A DNA stretch of 8,132 nucleotides from a bacterium (GCA_011046315.1 DSAU01000276.1:1-8132), one strand, 5' to 3'. Positions 1 through 6,968 are shown, counted from the stretch's first letter. Numbers and translations are program-made. The notes: a model not told the origin generated them from the sequence alone.

Positions 1-2121
1 AATTTACAGCACATTGTTTTTATTAATGAATATCTGAGTCATCCGGTAGTGGCGCAACTAACGGCTGATAACGATCTGAAGGAATTATTTCAATCGATCA
101 TTGACAAATTAGCTGTTTTTGAAAAAAAATTTGACAACTATGGTTTGGAATTATTATTTACTGAATTTGAACAGTTTAAAGCTGCATATAGCGAGCGATA
201 CACTGAGTATCATGAAAAACTCTATCCCCGGGAATATTATGCTGAAATCAGGAGCATCAATGAATCAGCTGATCTAAAAATCCTCAAATCGCTTGCTGAA
301 ATCGAATTAATTTCGGTGAAAAATGATTTCATACGGATTGAAAATATCATCAACGCGATCACCGCGACGCAATGTCATCGCGACCTGTTTAGCGAGTTGC
401 AGTCAAAACCCCACTGCTCCTGCCAGTTTAAAACCGCAATCAGCGAGAAAAAATATACCAAAAGCGAGTTGATGGAGATGATCCGGGCGGGTATCGGCGA
501 ATATTTAGCTGCCATCAAATCCAAAGAGAATTATAATAAAATAATTTCCCACAAACTAACAGCCAGTCAAGTGCGGGAATTTGACAGTAGCGATGTGTTC
601 GATTATTTTCTGAACATGGATTTGACCAGTTTTCCTTCCATTACCGAATTGGAAAAGAACATCAATCCACATACCATTGGTGTACTTAATGAAGCGCTTG
701 CCGGTGATATTGTCATCGTTGAAAAAGATATTGATGAATTAACCGAGTCGCTTTATGGCCGCAAATTTAAACCTCAACAGTTGAAAGAAATTTTCTATCA
801 ATGGTTGAGTGAAGAGGGCTTTCCGGCGGGTGAAGTTTACATTGCCATCAGTGATTCTCGTAATATCCCGCACCAAACAACGACAACCGAATTGCCGGTA
901 ATCGTGAGCCGGGAAATCCGGAAAATATTACCCGGCGAAAAAACTGAACGCGCCATTGAAAAGATCATTTTGGCACATTTATATTTGATGTTAAAAGAGA
1001 TGAATATTGAAATCGCTGAAATTGAGCAACCTGAAATGGATGCAGATCGGGTTAAAAATATCCTTGAGTTGTTGCCGCCGGAAGGGGACTTTTTTTCGCA
1101 TCTATCTCCTCAAAACCTATCGATGTTATTTGATTTTCTGAAATTGGATCGTATGCCTATCCCGGCGATCATCCAGCTATTTGATCGTTTGCAGCGCTTT
1201 GATGAACTTCGAAGGCGAGCGATGATGGAAATTTATAAAAGAATGAACACCTTTGATGAAACAGAGCTGATCGACAATTTGACCGGTAGTTCGGAAGAAA
1301 CCCTTTTCCTGAAAAGATTTTTAATGTTGAGTCGGTTGAATAAAGCATCCGTTGAGCTGTCAGAGTCGTTTACCCCGTTTTTGTCTCAGGCGGTTGAGGA
1401 AAGTAACCGTTTGTTACAGGCACAACTGTTGATTGCTGTGAACGAGAAACAAAACTATCTGCCGGCGGAGTTTTCGCATTTTTTCGATACAACAATTCGC
1501 AACCGGCTCATAAAAGTGGAAAACAAGTTTGAGGAAAAGCTGCTTAGTTGGAATAGCGACCGTAATCTGGTATCCTGGCGCATCAAAAAAATCATCGAAA
1601 ATGAAGCCGCCCGGTTTATTGTTATTGATGGACTGCGGGCAGATTTTTACAGTGCCCTCAGAGATGAATTGTGTGAACATGCTGGCTTGTTTCTGGCGGA
1701 ACAAAACTTCTGTCTGTCATTACAGCCATCGGATACCGAAACTTATTACCGTTTTTTGGAACAACAGCAGCTACCTTTTATGAAATGTGTGGAACGTGAA
1801 TATAATCTGTCTAAATTTCAAGAGCGTTTCTTGGAGAAAACTGAGCATAGCCAATTTTTCATCATCAACTTTCTGGACGAAAAAATTCATGCCGAGAAAA
1901 GCGGTTTAGCCAGCCTGTTCAACGAATTTTTGGAACGGTTGAAAACGTTTTTATTTCCGATTGTTTCCAAATTACGAAAGGACGATGTCTTTTATCTTTC
2001 CGCGGACCATGGGTTTATCGAAAAAACCGACTACCACTCCAAAGATACGCCGCGCTACACCCATGGCGGCGACAGTTTGTATGAGCGGGTGGTTCCGGTG
2101 GCAAAATTTAGGAAGGGGTGA
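1..2121 (+). CDS. PglZ-domain protein, 5'-truncated by the window edge (C-terminal 706 residues)
   Basis: Frame 1 is open from the first base to the TGA at 2119-2121. The first candidate start (GTG at 49) has no Shine-Dalgarno and the residues before it read as ordinary protein, so the gene almost certainly begins to the left. Numbering from base 1, the C-terminus has the metal-site pattern of the alkaline phosphatase superfamily PglZ domain: VIDGLRADF at 541-549 (D543), SADHGF at 667-672 (D669, H670) and RYTHGGDS at 685-692 (H688), then a terminal VVPVAKF strand. A cysteine group near the left end (C125, C139, C141) in a helical region resembles, from memory, the C-terminal part of PglY/DUF6079-type ATPases. 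The missing N-terminus could therefore carry a P-loop ATPase, which is inference. PglZ proteins belong to BREX/Pgl phage-defence systems; their biochemical role is not settled. No other BREX gene lies to the right. Confidence 0.8.
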   Translation, partial: NLQHIVFINEYLSHPVVAQLTADNDLKELFQSIIDKLAVFEKKFDNYGLELLFTEFEQFKAAYSERYTEYHEKLYPREYYAEIRSINESADLKILKSLAEIELISVKNDFIRIENIINAITATQCHRDLFSELQSKPHCSCQFKTAISEKKYTKSELMEMIRAGIGEYLAAIKSKENYNKIISHKLTASQVREFDSSDVFDYFLNMDLTSFPSITELEKNINPHTIGVLNEALAGDIVIVEKDIDELTESLYGRKFKPQQLKEIFYQWLSEEGFPAGEVYIAISDSRNIPHQTTTTELPVIVSREIRKILPGEKTERAIEKIILAHLYLMLKEMNIEIAEIEQPEMDADRVKNILELLPPEGDFFSHLSPQNLSMLFDFLKLDRMPIPAIIQLFDRLQRFDELRRRAMMEIYKRMNTFDETELIDNLTGSSEETLFLKRFLMLSRLNKASVELSESFTPFLSQAVEESNRLLQAQLLIAVNEKQNYLPAEFSHFFDTTIRNRLIKVENKFEEKLLSWNSDRNLVSWRIKKIIENEAARFIVIDGLRADFYSALRDELCEHAGLFLAEQNFCLSLQPSDTETYYRFLEQQQLPFMKCVEREYNLSKFQERFLEKTEHSQFFIINFLDEKIHAEKSGLASLFNEFLERLKTFLFPIVSKLRKDDVFYLSADHGFIEKTDYHSKDTPRYTHGGDSLYERVVPVAKFRKG

Positions 2122-2194
2122 TGTGAGCTTAGCTTAGCTTTTTAGCCCCAATTATGCACGCTAAATTTGACAAGATCAAGGGTTCATTCGCCAA

Positions 2195-3565
2195 CTACGA
2201 CCTTCGATGCCAATCCGGCAGCAAATATTTGGAGCGTCTTCGCTTGCCATAGAAAAACTGGTCGCCCCAAAAGACTATTCGTCGTGCAAAATTATTTCGC
2301 CGCACCAGCCAGCGAATCAGATTGTGCATCAGCGTATTCGGGTTTGAATAGGGACACACATTAATGCACACCGAACAATCCGAGCCCTGAATGCGCCAGA
2401 AGCGATAGCAGCTCTCCTGCTCAGTTTGCCATTTTTCCACGCCGTTGACATTTTTTTTATCCATTGATGCGATAGAGTTGCTGGGACAATTGGTGGCGCA
2501 CTTTTTGCAAATTGCGCAGAAGTGCTGCACTCCAAAAGAGGTCGGTTTTTCGTGGAGCAAGGGCAGGTTAGTGGTTACAACTGACAACCGGATTCGCGGA
2601 CCGAATTCCGGGGTGATCAACAAGCCAAGCCTTCCCAGCTCGCCCAGTCCGGCGTCGGCTGCAATCGGTACGCACAAAACCCGATAATTACCGTCAACAT
2701 GGGCACGGGCTTCATAGCCCAACAAGTTGATATATCTTGCCAGGATCATGGCGATTTTAGCGGCTTCAAAATATTTGATAGAGCTTTCAGTTGTTACCGC
2801 GCTGTCAGGTGCGTGTTTTATCATCTCATAATCCATTTTAACAGCGATGGCAATTGCATTGCTATGTTCCAGCTGAATTGGCGCTCCCCATTCGCCCTCG
2901 CTGCGACCGATGTGGCTGTAAACATAGGCGGGATTGAGTTTGGTTATGCCGATCAAATCCGCGCCGAGAAAGCGCGCATAGCCTTTGAGCCGTGCGCTAA
3001 ATTCAGCAGCAGAACCGGCAACCGGTTTTCCTTCCACGGATTTCGGCTCCCATTCCAGTTTTTTTGTCAACTGTTCAATCACACCAAATGTCGCAGTCTG
3101 AAAGGTTGAGGTGAGGTTAAAATAACTTTTCCCGCCGGGGCTGCCCAATGGCGGCAACTTGCGGATCGATTCATCGATTTCTTTTTTATCGGGCTGTTCC
3201 CGGTAAAATTTGTCGAACTCTTCATCGCCGGGTTTCAGCCGGTAGAAACGATGGAAGATTGCCGCTCGTTCGTCGATCTTGTATTGATGTTCGGTGATGC
3301 GGATGGCTGCTGGATTTTGGTATCGGATAATTAAAAATATTGCAATTAGTTGTATAAATATCAGAGAGCCCAATACCAGCTCCCGGCTAACGAAATTAAA
3401 AGTCAGCACCATTCCAAAGATTGTCAGTAACAACCCAAAGACGAAAATAGTTCTGAAAAAGGCACGCCATTCCCGTTCAAGAAGGTGGGTGATGACAAAA
3501 CCGATTGCCAGCACTGTGAGGAACACGAATGATATCCAACCGGTCAAGATGATTATTTGATGCAT
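2195..3565 (-). CDS. Membrane-anchored reductive-dehalogenase-like corrinoid/4Fe-4S protein (456 aa)
   Basis: Three hydrophobic segments (about residues 5-27, 38-56 and 63-80) are followed by a soluble domain. That domain carries the RdhA hallmark AGLGELGRLGLLITPEFGPR at 305-324 and two ferredoxin-type clusters: C350-x2-C353-x2-C356-x3-C360-P, and C386-x10-C397-x2-C400-x3-C404-P. Y265 lies in a segment resembling the one that holds the RdhA catalytic tyrosine. RdhA enzymes use a corrinoid and two 4Fe-4S clusters to remove halogens reductively; substrate and activity cannot be read here. There is no twin-arginine signal. Instead the anchor, normally a separate RdhB subunit, is fused in. Arg-rich flanks at 31-38 and after residue 80 suggest by the positive-inside rule that the catalytic domain faces the cytoplasm. 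The ATG start follows AAGGGA, which overlaps the upstream gene's TAA, so translational coupling is likely. It is last in the four-gene run. QueG (epoxyqueuosine reductase) is a distant alternative but does not explain the membrane region. Confidence 0.82.
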   Translation of the reverse strand: MHQIIILTGWISFVFLTVLAIGFVITHLLEREWRAFFRTIFVFGLLLTIFGMVLTFNFVSRELVLGSLIFIQLIAIFLIIRYQNPAAIRITEHQYKIDERAAIFHRFYRLKPGDEEFDKFYREQPDKKEIDESIRKLPPLGSPGGKSYFNLTSTFQTATFGVIEQLTKKLEWEPKSVEGKPVAGSAAEFSARLKGYARFLGADLIGITKLNPAYVYSHIGRSEGEWGAPIQLEHSNAIAIAVKMDYEMIKHAPDSAVTTESSIKYFEAAKIAMILARYINLLGYEARAHVDGNYRVLCVPIAADAGLGELGRLGLLITPEFGPRIRLSVVTTNLPLLHEKPTSFGVQHFCAICKKCATNCPSNSIASMDKKNVNGVEKWQTEQESCYRFWRIQGSDCSVCINVCPYSNPNTLMHNLIRWLVRRNNFARRIVFWGDQFFYGKRRRSKYLLPDWHRRS

Positions 3566-3579
3566 GTTTTTTATTCCCT

Positions 3580-4692
3580 TTAATTTTTCTGATTGGCATT
3601 GATGGAATCGACCAATTTATCCATCAAGCGTTTTAATTTGGCGGAGTTTTTCGGTGTCCAGCCAAAGGCTTTTTCCCAGACTTCGGAGCTTTCCATACAT
3701 AAGTAAACAAATACATCCGGCGCCATGGCTTTGATCCATTGATACATTTTGCGAAACATTTCAATCCGGATGGGTTTAAAATAGCGTATTTTTTCGTCGA
3801 GCCCGGGAAACAGTTCGCCGAGAACAATGGACGAATGAGGGTGATTGTTTCGGATAATTTTTTCAAGCTGCGGCGGATAGCGCAGCGCGCCGAGGCTGAT
3901 CCAGATAATATTTTCCGGATCGATTTGGGCAAAAAGCTTTTCCACTACCCCTTGGTAATCGTCTTCCCATTCATTGTAATAGATCATCGGGTCGAAATGA
4001 AAAGCCAGTTTAAAACCAGCAGTTTGACAGCGCGCTGCTGCCGCAAGCCGTTGTTCCAAAGTTGGAGCAAAGCTTTCCTCACTCGCAATGATTTTCGGCG
4101 TGTTCAAAGACCAGGCAATCACGGTACGGCGGTTGTGTTGTTCTTTGATGAAATTGTCGATCAACGTGGTTTTGGTTTTTAGTTCAATCACCGCATTGTT
4201 TTTATCATTAAAAAAGCGTACCAGCGCTTTGCTGTAACGGGTCAAGTGATCAGTGCTCAAACTGTCAGCCAGTTCTCCGGTACCGATGCGAAATATTTTA
4301 TCCGGATTTTTGCGCAATTTAGCTTCACATTCGGCAAACAGGTCTTCGATATTGACATACACAATGATGAACGGATTGTTCAAATATCCCTGAAGGATGC
4401 AATAGGAGCAGTTGATTTCACAGTTGTTGATCAGGTTTAAAATCTGATAACCGCAACAAATGTAACGCCGGGTACCCGGGCAATTTTTTAGAAACTCAGC
4501 TTTTTGCACTGCGAGAATGAGCGGTTTCGCGTTCGGATTAGCATCCGGTTGTGTCAGCCGTTGCGATGTGGTAAATTGTGATAGGTCGTCGATAATAAAC
4601 GGCTGCAAATTGCTGAGTCGGCTGAGAATGTTTTGCGTGGTCGGAAGCCTGAGTGCCGCTTTTTCGACAAATATTTGGGATGGTTGATACAA
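3580..4692 (-). CDS. Spore-photoproduct-lyase-like (SPL family) radical SAM protein (370 aa)
   Basis: The protein has the radical SAM cluster motif C91-x3-C95-x2-C98 (NCEINCSYCILQGYLNNP, 90-107), the CILQ/YLN context typical of the SPL family, an upstream conserved block CPGT....CC at 71-80, GTGELADSL at 137-145, and a C-terminal MESSEVWEKAFG block at 333-344. Spore photoproduct lyase repairs the 5-thyminyl-dihydrothymine UV lesion. Family members in bacteria that do not sporulate have no settled function. The segment that, as I recall it, carries the radical-quenching C141 in the Bacillus enzyme has no cysteine here, so classical lesion repair should not be assumed. The start is TTG at 4690-4692: the frame closes with TAA only six codons upstream, no ATG occurs before residue 236, and a weak GGA lies nine bases away. 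The gene sits 23 nt after the ParB-like gene and 14 nt before the RdhA-like gene. Confidence 0.82.
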   Translation of the reverse strand: MYQPSQIFVEKAALRLPTTQNILSRLSNLQPFIIDDLSQFTTSQRLTQPDANPNAKPLILAVQKAEFLKNCPGTRRYICCGYQILNLINNCEINCSYCILQGYLNNPFIIVYVNIEDLFAECEAKLRKNPDKIFRIGTGELADSLSTDHLTRYSKALVRFFNDKNNAVIELKTKTTLIDNFIKEQHNRRTVIAWSLNTPKIIASEESFAPTLEQRLAAAARCQTAGFKLAFHFDPMIYYNEWEDDYQGVVEKLFAQIDPENIIWISLGALRYPPQLEKIIRNNHPHSSIVLGELFPGLDEKIRYFKPIRIEMFRKMYQWIKAMAPDVFVYLCMESSEVWEKAFGWTPKNSAKLKRLMDKLVDSINANQKN

Positions 4693-4715
4693 TTGATTTA
4701 TTCCGGTTTAAAACT

Positions 4716-5693
4716 TCAGATCAGGTGTTCTAATTTTTTTATCAATCCCAATTGGTTAATCTTGTTGAGATGTTCGATTGCCCTGGAAAAATCTTTTTGC
4801 GATTGAAAAACCACCTCGAGGCGGTATTTGTTCCCCTCAAAGAACCGAGGCGGCTGAAGTGAAATCGTTGGTGGCAATTTCAATTCTCGTTTGATCTCTT
4901 CAAAATTCGATTGGATTTGAGAATATTGTGGGTATCGCCACTTGAGCAGTTGTTGCTTGAGCCGGCTGATTATCACCGGTGCTGTCAGTGTTTCATGGTT
5001 GAGAATGTCCTGAATTTCGATCCGGGAGAGTATCGATGAGATCGACTGTCCATTGGCTGCGCTGATATCTTTGATAAGTTGAAGGAATTCCCGCTGTATA
5101 TTCTTGCCAAAATTAAAACGGAGAAATAATTTGACCAGCTCTGTCCTTTCTTGCTCCGGCAGCGCGATTAAATCCAGCGCGCTGTCAATCGATAGCGACT
5201 CTTCAATGACAGCTATTTTTAAACGATCCTCCAAATTGATCAAAGGTAATAGCCGGTCAATCATCTTAGGATTGCTGCCAACATCGAGCAGCGGCAGAAT
5301 TTCTTTGACGACCAACTCGAGCGAATAGTTGAATTCCGATATCAGTTTGTGAATGATGGTCGCTTTTTCGATGAGATTCAACCGGCGTGTTGCCAGGTTC
5401 TCATGTAAATTGATGAGAAACAAGTGTTCAGAAATTTTCTCTGTCGGCGGTAGAGCCACTTTTGCCGGGAATCTTAAAATCTGCAAATGTTTTAGCGCAA
5501 TGATCCGCCTGAGTCCGGAGACAATGCGCAGCCGTTGACCAGGAAGCGCTTGCAATAGCGGTGGATTTTGTAGTCCGATATGCCGCAGGGACGCGACCAT
5601 ATTTGCAATCAGCGGTTCAAAAGTAAAAATGTAACATCGATCAGACAGCTCGATGTCTTGAAGATTTACCTGTTGTATTTCAAATTTCGTCAT
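4716..5693 (-). CDS. ParB/Spo0J N-terminal-domain-like protein (325 aa)
   Basis: The first ~115 residues follow the ParB N-terminal fold pattern: SLRHIGLQNPPLL at 35-47 (box I type), RIVSGLRRIIALKHL at 56-70 (the GxRRxxA nucleotide-binding box) and INLHENLATRRLNLIEKA at 94-111 (the EN-x4-R-LN-x-IE box). In canonical ParB the second box is GERR; here the glutamate is L61, so CTP hydrolysis may be altered. A helical region at about 110-210 could be a degenerate helix-turn-helix, and the C-terminal ~110 residues are not recognised. No parA lies beside it and its partners are a glycosyltransferase and Fe-S enzymes. A role as local DNA-binding regulator or nucleotide switch is more likely than chromosome partition, but this is inference. 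The ATG start has only a weak purine-rich AGAGAG upstream. Confidence 0.72.
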   Translation of the reverse strand: MTKFEIQQVNLQDIELSDRCYIFTFEPLIANMVASLRHIGLQNPPLLQALPGQRLRIVSGLRRIIALKHLQILRFPAKVALPPTEKISEHLFLINLHENLATRRLNLIEKATIIHKLISEFNYSLELVVKEILPLLDVGSNPKMIDRLLPLINLEDRLKIAVIEESLSIDSALDLIALPEQERTELVKLFLRFNFGKNIQREFLQLIKDISAANGQSISSILSRIEIQDILNHETLTAPVIISRLKQQLLKWRYPQYSQIQSNFEEIKRELKLPPTISLQPPRFFEGNKYRLEVVFQSQKDFSRAIEHLNKINQLGLIKKLEHLI

Positions 5694-5727
5694 AAAAATA
5701 AAACTCTCTGAGATGATAAAGTTGGGA

Positions 5728-6567
5728 TTAGTCCCGATATTTTTCTTTCAGTAAAAGATATTGCCGGGCTTGGTCTTTTTTGCCGCGTTTGAGAAATCCT
5801 TGTACCAGAATGTCGCATTTTTGATGGAGTATGTTGATCGTGGCGCGGCGGTCTTCAGGGGACAGCTCTCCGCTACTGAGAATCTTTTCCAACGCCCGGA
5901 CACGGAACCGATCCATTCCCCAATAACGGCGTGAAAGCTGGTCCTCATGTCCCCCGTATTTGATAATGAGCGGTTGGTTAATGAAATTAACCGGATAGCG
6001 TTGACAAATACGTAACCACAGCTCATAGTCCTCACACACCGGAAACGATGTGTCGAAAAGTCCCACCTCAGTCAAAACATCACGATGAATCATTACCGAA
6101 GACGGACTGATCAAACATAACGGCAGGCAATGTTGATAAATCCGACCGGAATATTTGCGATGAACTTTTTTAGCATTGACACGCACACCCCGCCGAATCC
6201 AAATCTCGCCAGTGTAGCAAATTTTAAATTCTGGTTGACGCGCCAACGTATCGATTTGGATCGCTAATTTGTTTTTTTGCCACTGATCATCGGAATCGAG
6301 AAAACAGAGATAAGGCGCCTTTGCTTTGTGTATTCCCAGGTTCCGCGCCGCTGATGGTCCCTGATTCGTTTGAAAATAGTATCGAATTTGCTCATCAAAT
6401 TCTGATACGACTTCAGCCGTCGCGTCGGTGGAACCATCGTCAATAACGATCAATTCGAAATCGCGAAAGCTTTGATTGAGCACCGATTCCACCGCTGCTC
6501 GCAACCAAAGCGCGCGATTGAAAGTTGGGATGATCACACTGACTGCTGGCGCGTTTTTTTGTGTCAT
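5728..6567 (-). CDS. Family 2 (GT-A) glycosyltransferase (279 aa)
   Basis: A complete GT-A domain is visible: the N-terminal VSVIIPTFNR strand (9-18), the nucleotide-binding VIDDGSTDAT (41-50), QGPSAARNLGI (69-79), the metal-binding DSDD (91-94), and CEDYELWLR at 178-186, whose E179/D180 are the likely catalytic-base region. The C-terminal third (KYGGHEDQLSR at 203-213, WGMDRFR at 216-222) belongs to a well-conserved GT2 subfamily. No membrane segments are seen, so it is probably cytoplasmic or peripheral. It would transfer a sugar from a nucleotide-sugar to an unknown acceptor. There is no clear Shine-Dalgarno before the ATG, but the IIPTFNR strand begins a normal distance from it. It is the first gene of the minus-strand unit, 34 nt upstream of the ParB-like gene. 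Confidence 0.88.
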   Translation of the reverse strand: MTQKNAPAVSVIIPTFNRALWLRAAVESVLNQSFRDFELIVIDDGSTDATAEVVSEFDEQIRYYFQTNQGPSAARNLGIHKAKAPYLCFLDSDDQWQKNKLAIQIDTLARQPEFKICYTGEIWIRRGVRVNAKKVHRKYSGRIYQHCLPLCLISPSSVMIHRDVLTEVGLFDTSFPVCEDYELWLRICQRYPVNFINQPLIIKYGGHEDQLSRRYWGMDRFRVRALEKILSSGELSPEDRRATINILHQKCDILVQGFLKRGKKDQARQYLLLKEKYRD

Positions 6568-6614
6568 GATAAAAAAATTGTAACTATTATGATTGCTGTC
6601 CGAATTGTTAAAAA

Positions 6615-6642
6615 ATTTTAAAGTGCTATGTAATTGTGTCGA
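6615..6642 (-). promoter_or_regulatory. Candidate sigma-70-type promoter of the four-gene minus-strand unit
   Basis: On the minus strand, TCGACA (6637-6642) and TAAAAT (6615-6620) each match five of six consensus bases and are separated by 16 nt. Transcription would begin near 6608 and leave a leader of about 40 nt before the glycosyltransferase ATG at 6567. The region is AT-rich, so chance matches are possible. It starts about 30 bp from the edge of the palindromic element. Confidence 0.4.
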
Positions 6643-6661
6643 ATAATCATCGGTTAATGTT

Positions 6662-6672
6662 ATCTTAATTAT
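6662..6672. repeat. Left copy of an 11-bp direct repeat (candidate target-site duplication)
   Basis: ATCTTAATTAT occurs here and again at 6924-6934 in the same orientation, immediately outside the two ends of the palindromic element. An exact 11-mer at both outer edges is what a target-site duplication from transposition looks like. The AT-rich composition weakens the argument a little. Confidence 0.65.
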
Positions 6673-6675
6673 TTG

Positions 6676-6692
6676 TTACCGGACCTTTTTAA
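6676..6692 (+). repeat. Left terminal inverted repeat of the palindromic element
   Basis: TTACCGGACCTTTTTAA pairs with the right-end copy at 6905-6920 when that is reverse-complemented (TTACCGGACTTTTTAA). One extra C is the only difference. Three further bases outward (TTG against TCA) diverge. Confidence 0.72.
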
Positions 6693-6705
6693 AGTAGGGA
6701 AAATA

Positions 6706-6863
6706 TGTCACTCCTACGGAGTTACCAGGCTTTTTGGGCGCCAATTTGCTATAAATTTATCACCCCTTCGGGGTTTAAGTTCATCGATGAAGCGAGAAAA
6801 CGGCGCAGCGGTGATATGTTTATAGAATATCGCTGTCCAATCCAGGAAAAACCACGTAGTGGT
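6706..6863. repeat. Four mini-hairpin modules with constant flanks, two direct and two inverted
   Basis: Each module is a 5-bp stem with a 3-nt loop. Module 1 is ACTCC-TAC-GGAGT (6710-6722) and module 2 is ACCCC-TTC-GGGGT (6762-6774), both on the plus strand. Read on the minus strand, module 3 is ACCGC-TGC-GCCGT (6800-6812, one C-C mismatch) and module 4 is ACCAC-TAC-GTGGT (6851-6863). Every module is preceded by TGTC or TATC overlapping the stem's AC, and followed by T. Stem positions 3 and 4 vary while staying paired in modules 1, 2 and 4. Spacing is 52 nt between centres 1-2 and 51 nt between centres 3-4, symmetric about the central palindrome. Confidence 0.75.
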
Positions 6864-6904
6864 GACATGTTTTTGGTATCAATTTTAGTAGATCTCCGAT
6901 GAAG

Positions 6905-6920
6905 TTAAAAAGTCCGGTAA
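6905..6920 (-). repeat. Right terminal inverted repeat of the palindromic element
   Basis: TTAAAAAGTCCGGTAA is the reverse complement of the left-end repeat at 6676-6692 apart from a one-base deletion. Three bases (TGA) separate it from the right copy of the 11-bp direct repeat. Confidence 0.72.
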
Positions 6921-6923
6921 TGA

Positions 6924-6934
6924 ATCTTAATTAT
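6924..6934. repeat. Right copy of the 11-bp direct repeat (candidate target-site duplication)
   Basis: This second exact copy of ATCTTAATTAT lies three bases outside the right terminal inverted repeat. It mirrors the left copy at 6662-6672, which abuts the left end. Confidence 0.65.
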
Positions 6935-6968
6935 AACCTTTTCAGTCGAAAAATGCAATAAAATTTTC

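Larger units (their letters stand above)
6673..6923. mobile_element. MITE-like non-autonomous palindromic element (~251 bp)
   Basis: The element has terminal inverted repeats: TTACCGGACCTTTTTAA at 6676-6692 against TTAAAAAGTCCGGTAA at 6905-6920. They match except for a one-base indel and are flanked by 11-bp direct repeats. The interior is one long imperfect dyad with a central 12-bp palindrome TTCATCGATGAA (6780-6791). The left arm carries two mini-hairpins and the right arm carries two in reverse orientation. The spacer shared by the arms includes CTATAAAnnTATCACC, seen at 6750-6765 and, reverse-complemented, at 6809-6824. No transposase is encoded, so mobilisation in trans by a related insertion sequence is inferred. 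The element fills most of the 459-nt gap between the divergent genes. A 65-codon open frame inside it is a by-product of the repeats. Confidence 0.72.

Noticed and set aside
49..51. GTG at 49 as a true start of the PglZ-domain gene
   Set aside because: There is no ribosome-binding site, and the frame remains open with protein-like residues back to base 1.
1..2121. A complete BREX/Pgl defence system in the window
   Set aside because: Only one PglZ-domain gene fragment is present. No methyltransferase, helicase or Lon-like gene is visible to its right.
2141..2165. Possible terminator hairpin (TTTAGC pairing with GCTAAA) between the convergent genes
   Set aside because: It has only six mostly A/T pairs, a 13-nt loop and no proper T-run on either strand. 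The pentamer run AGCTT upstream is also too short to call.
2699..3109. 136-codon open frame on the plus strand opposite the RdhA-like gene
   Set aside because: It is antisense to a strongly recognisable coding region and has no domain or ribosome-binding site. Other antisense frames at 3739-4182, 5104-5328 and 7170-7436 were dropped for the same reason.
2195..3565. Epoxyqueuosine reductase (QueG) identity
   Set aside because: The Fe-S motifs are shared, but the AGLGELGR...TPEFGPR block, the DGNYRVLCVPIA region and the membrane segments fit the reductive-dehalogenase branch better.
6705..6902. A 65-codon open frame on the plus strand
   Set aside because: It lies wholly inside the palindromic element, is built from the hairpin modules read in one frame, and has no Shine-Dalgarno. 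It is a repeat artefact, not a gene.
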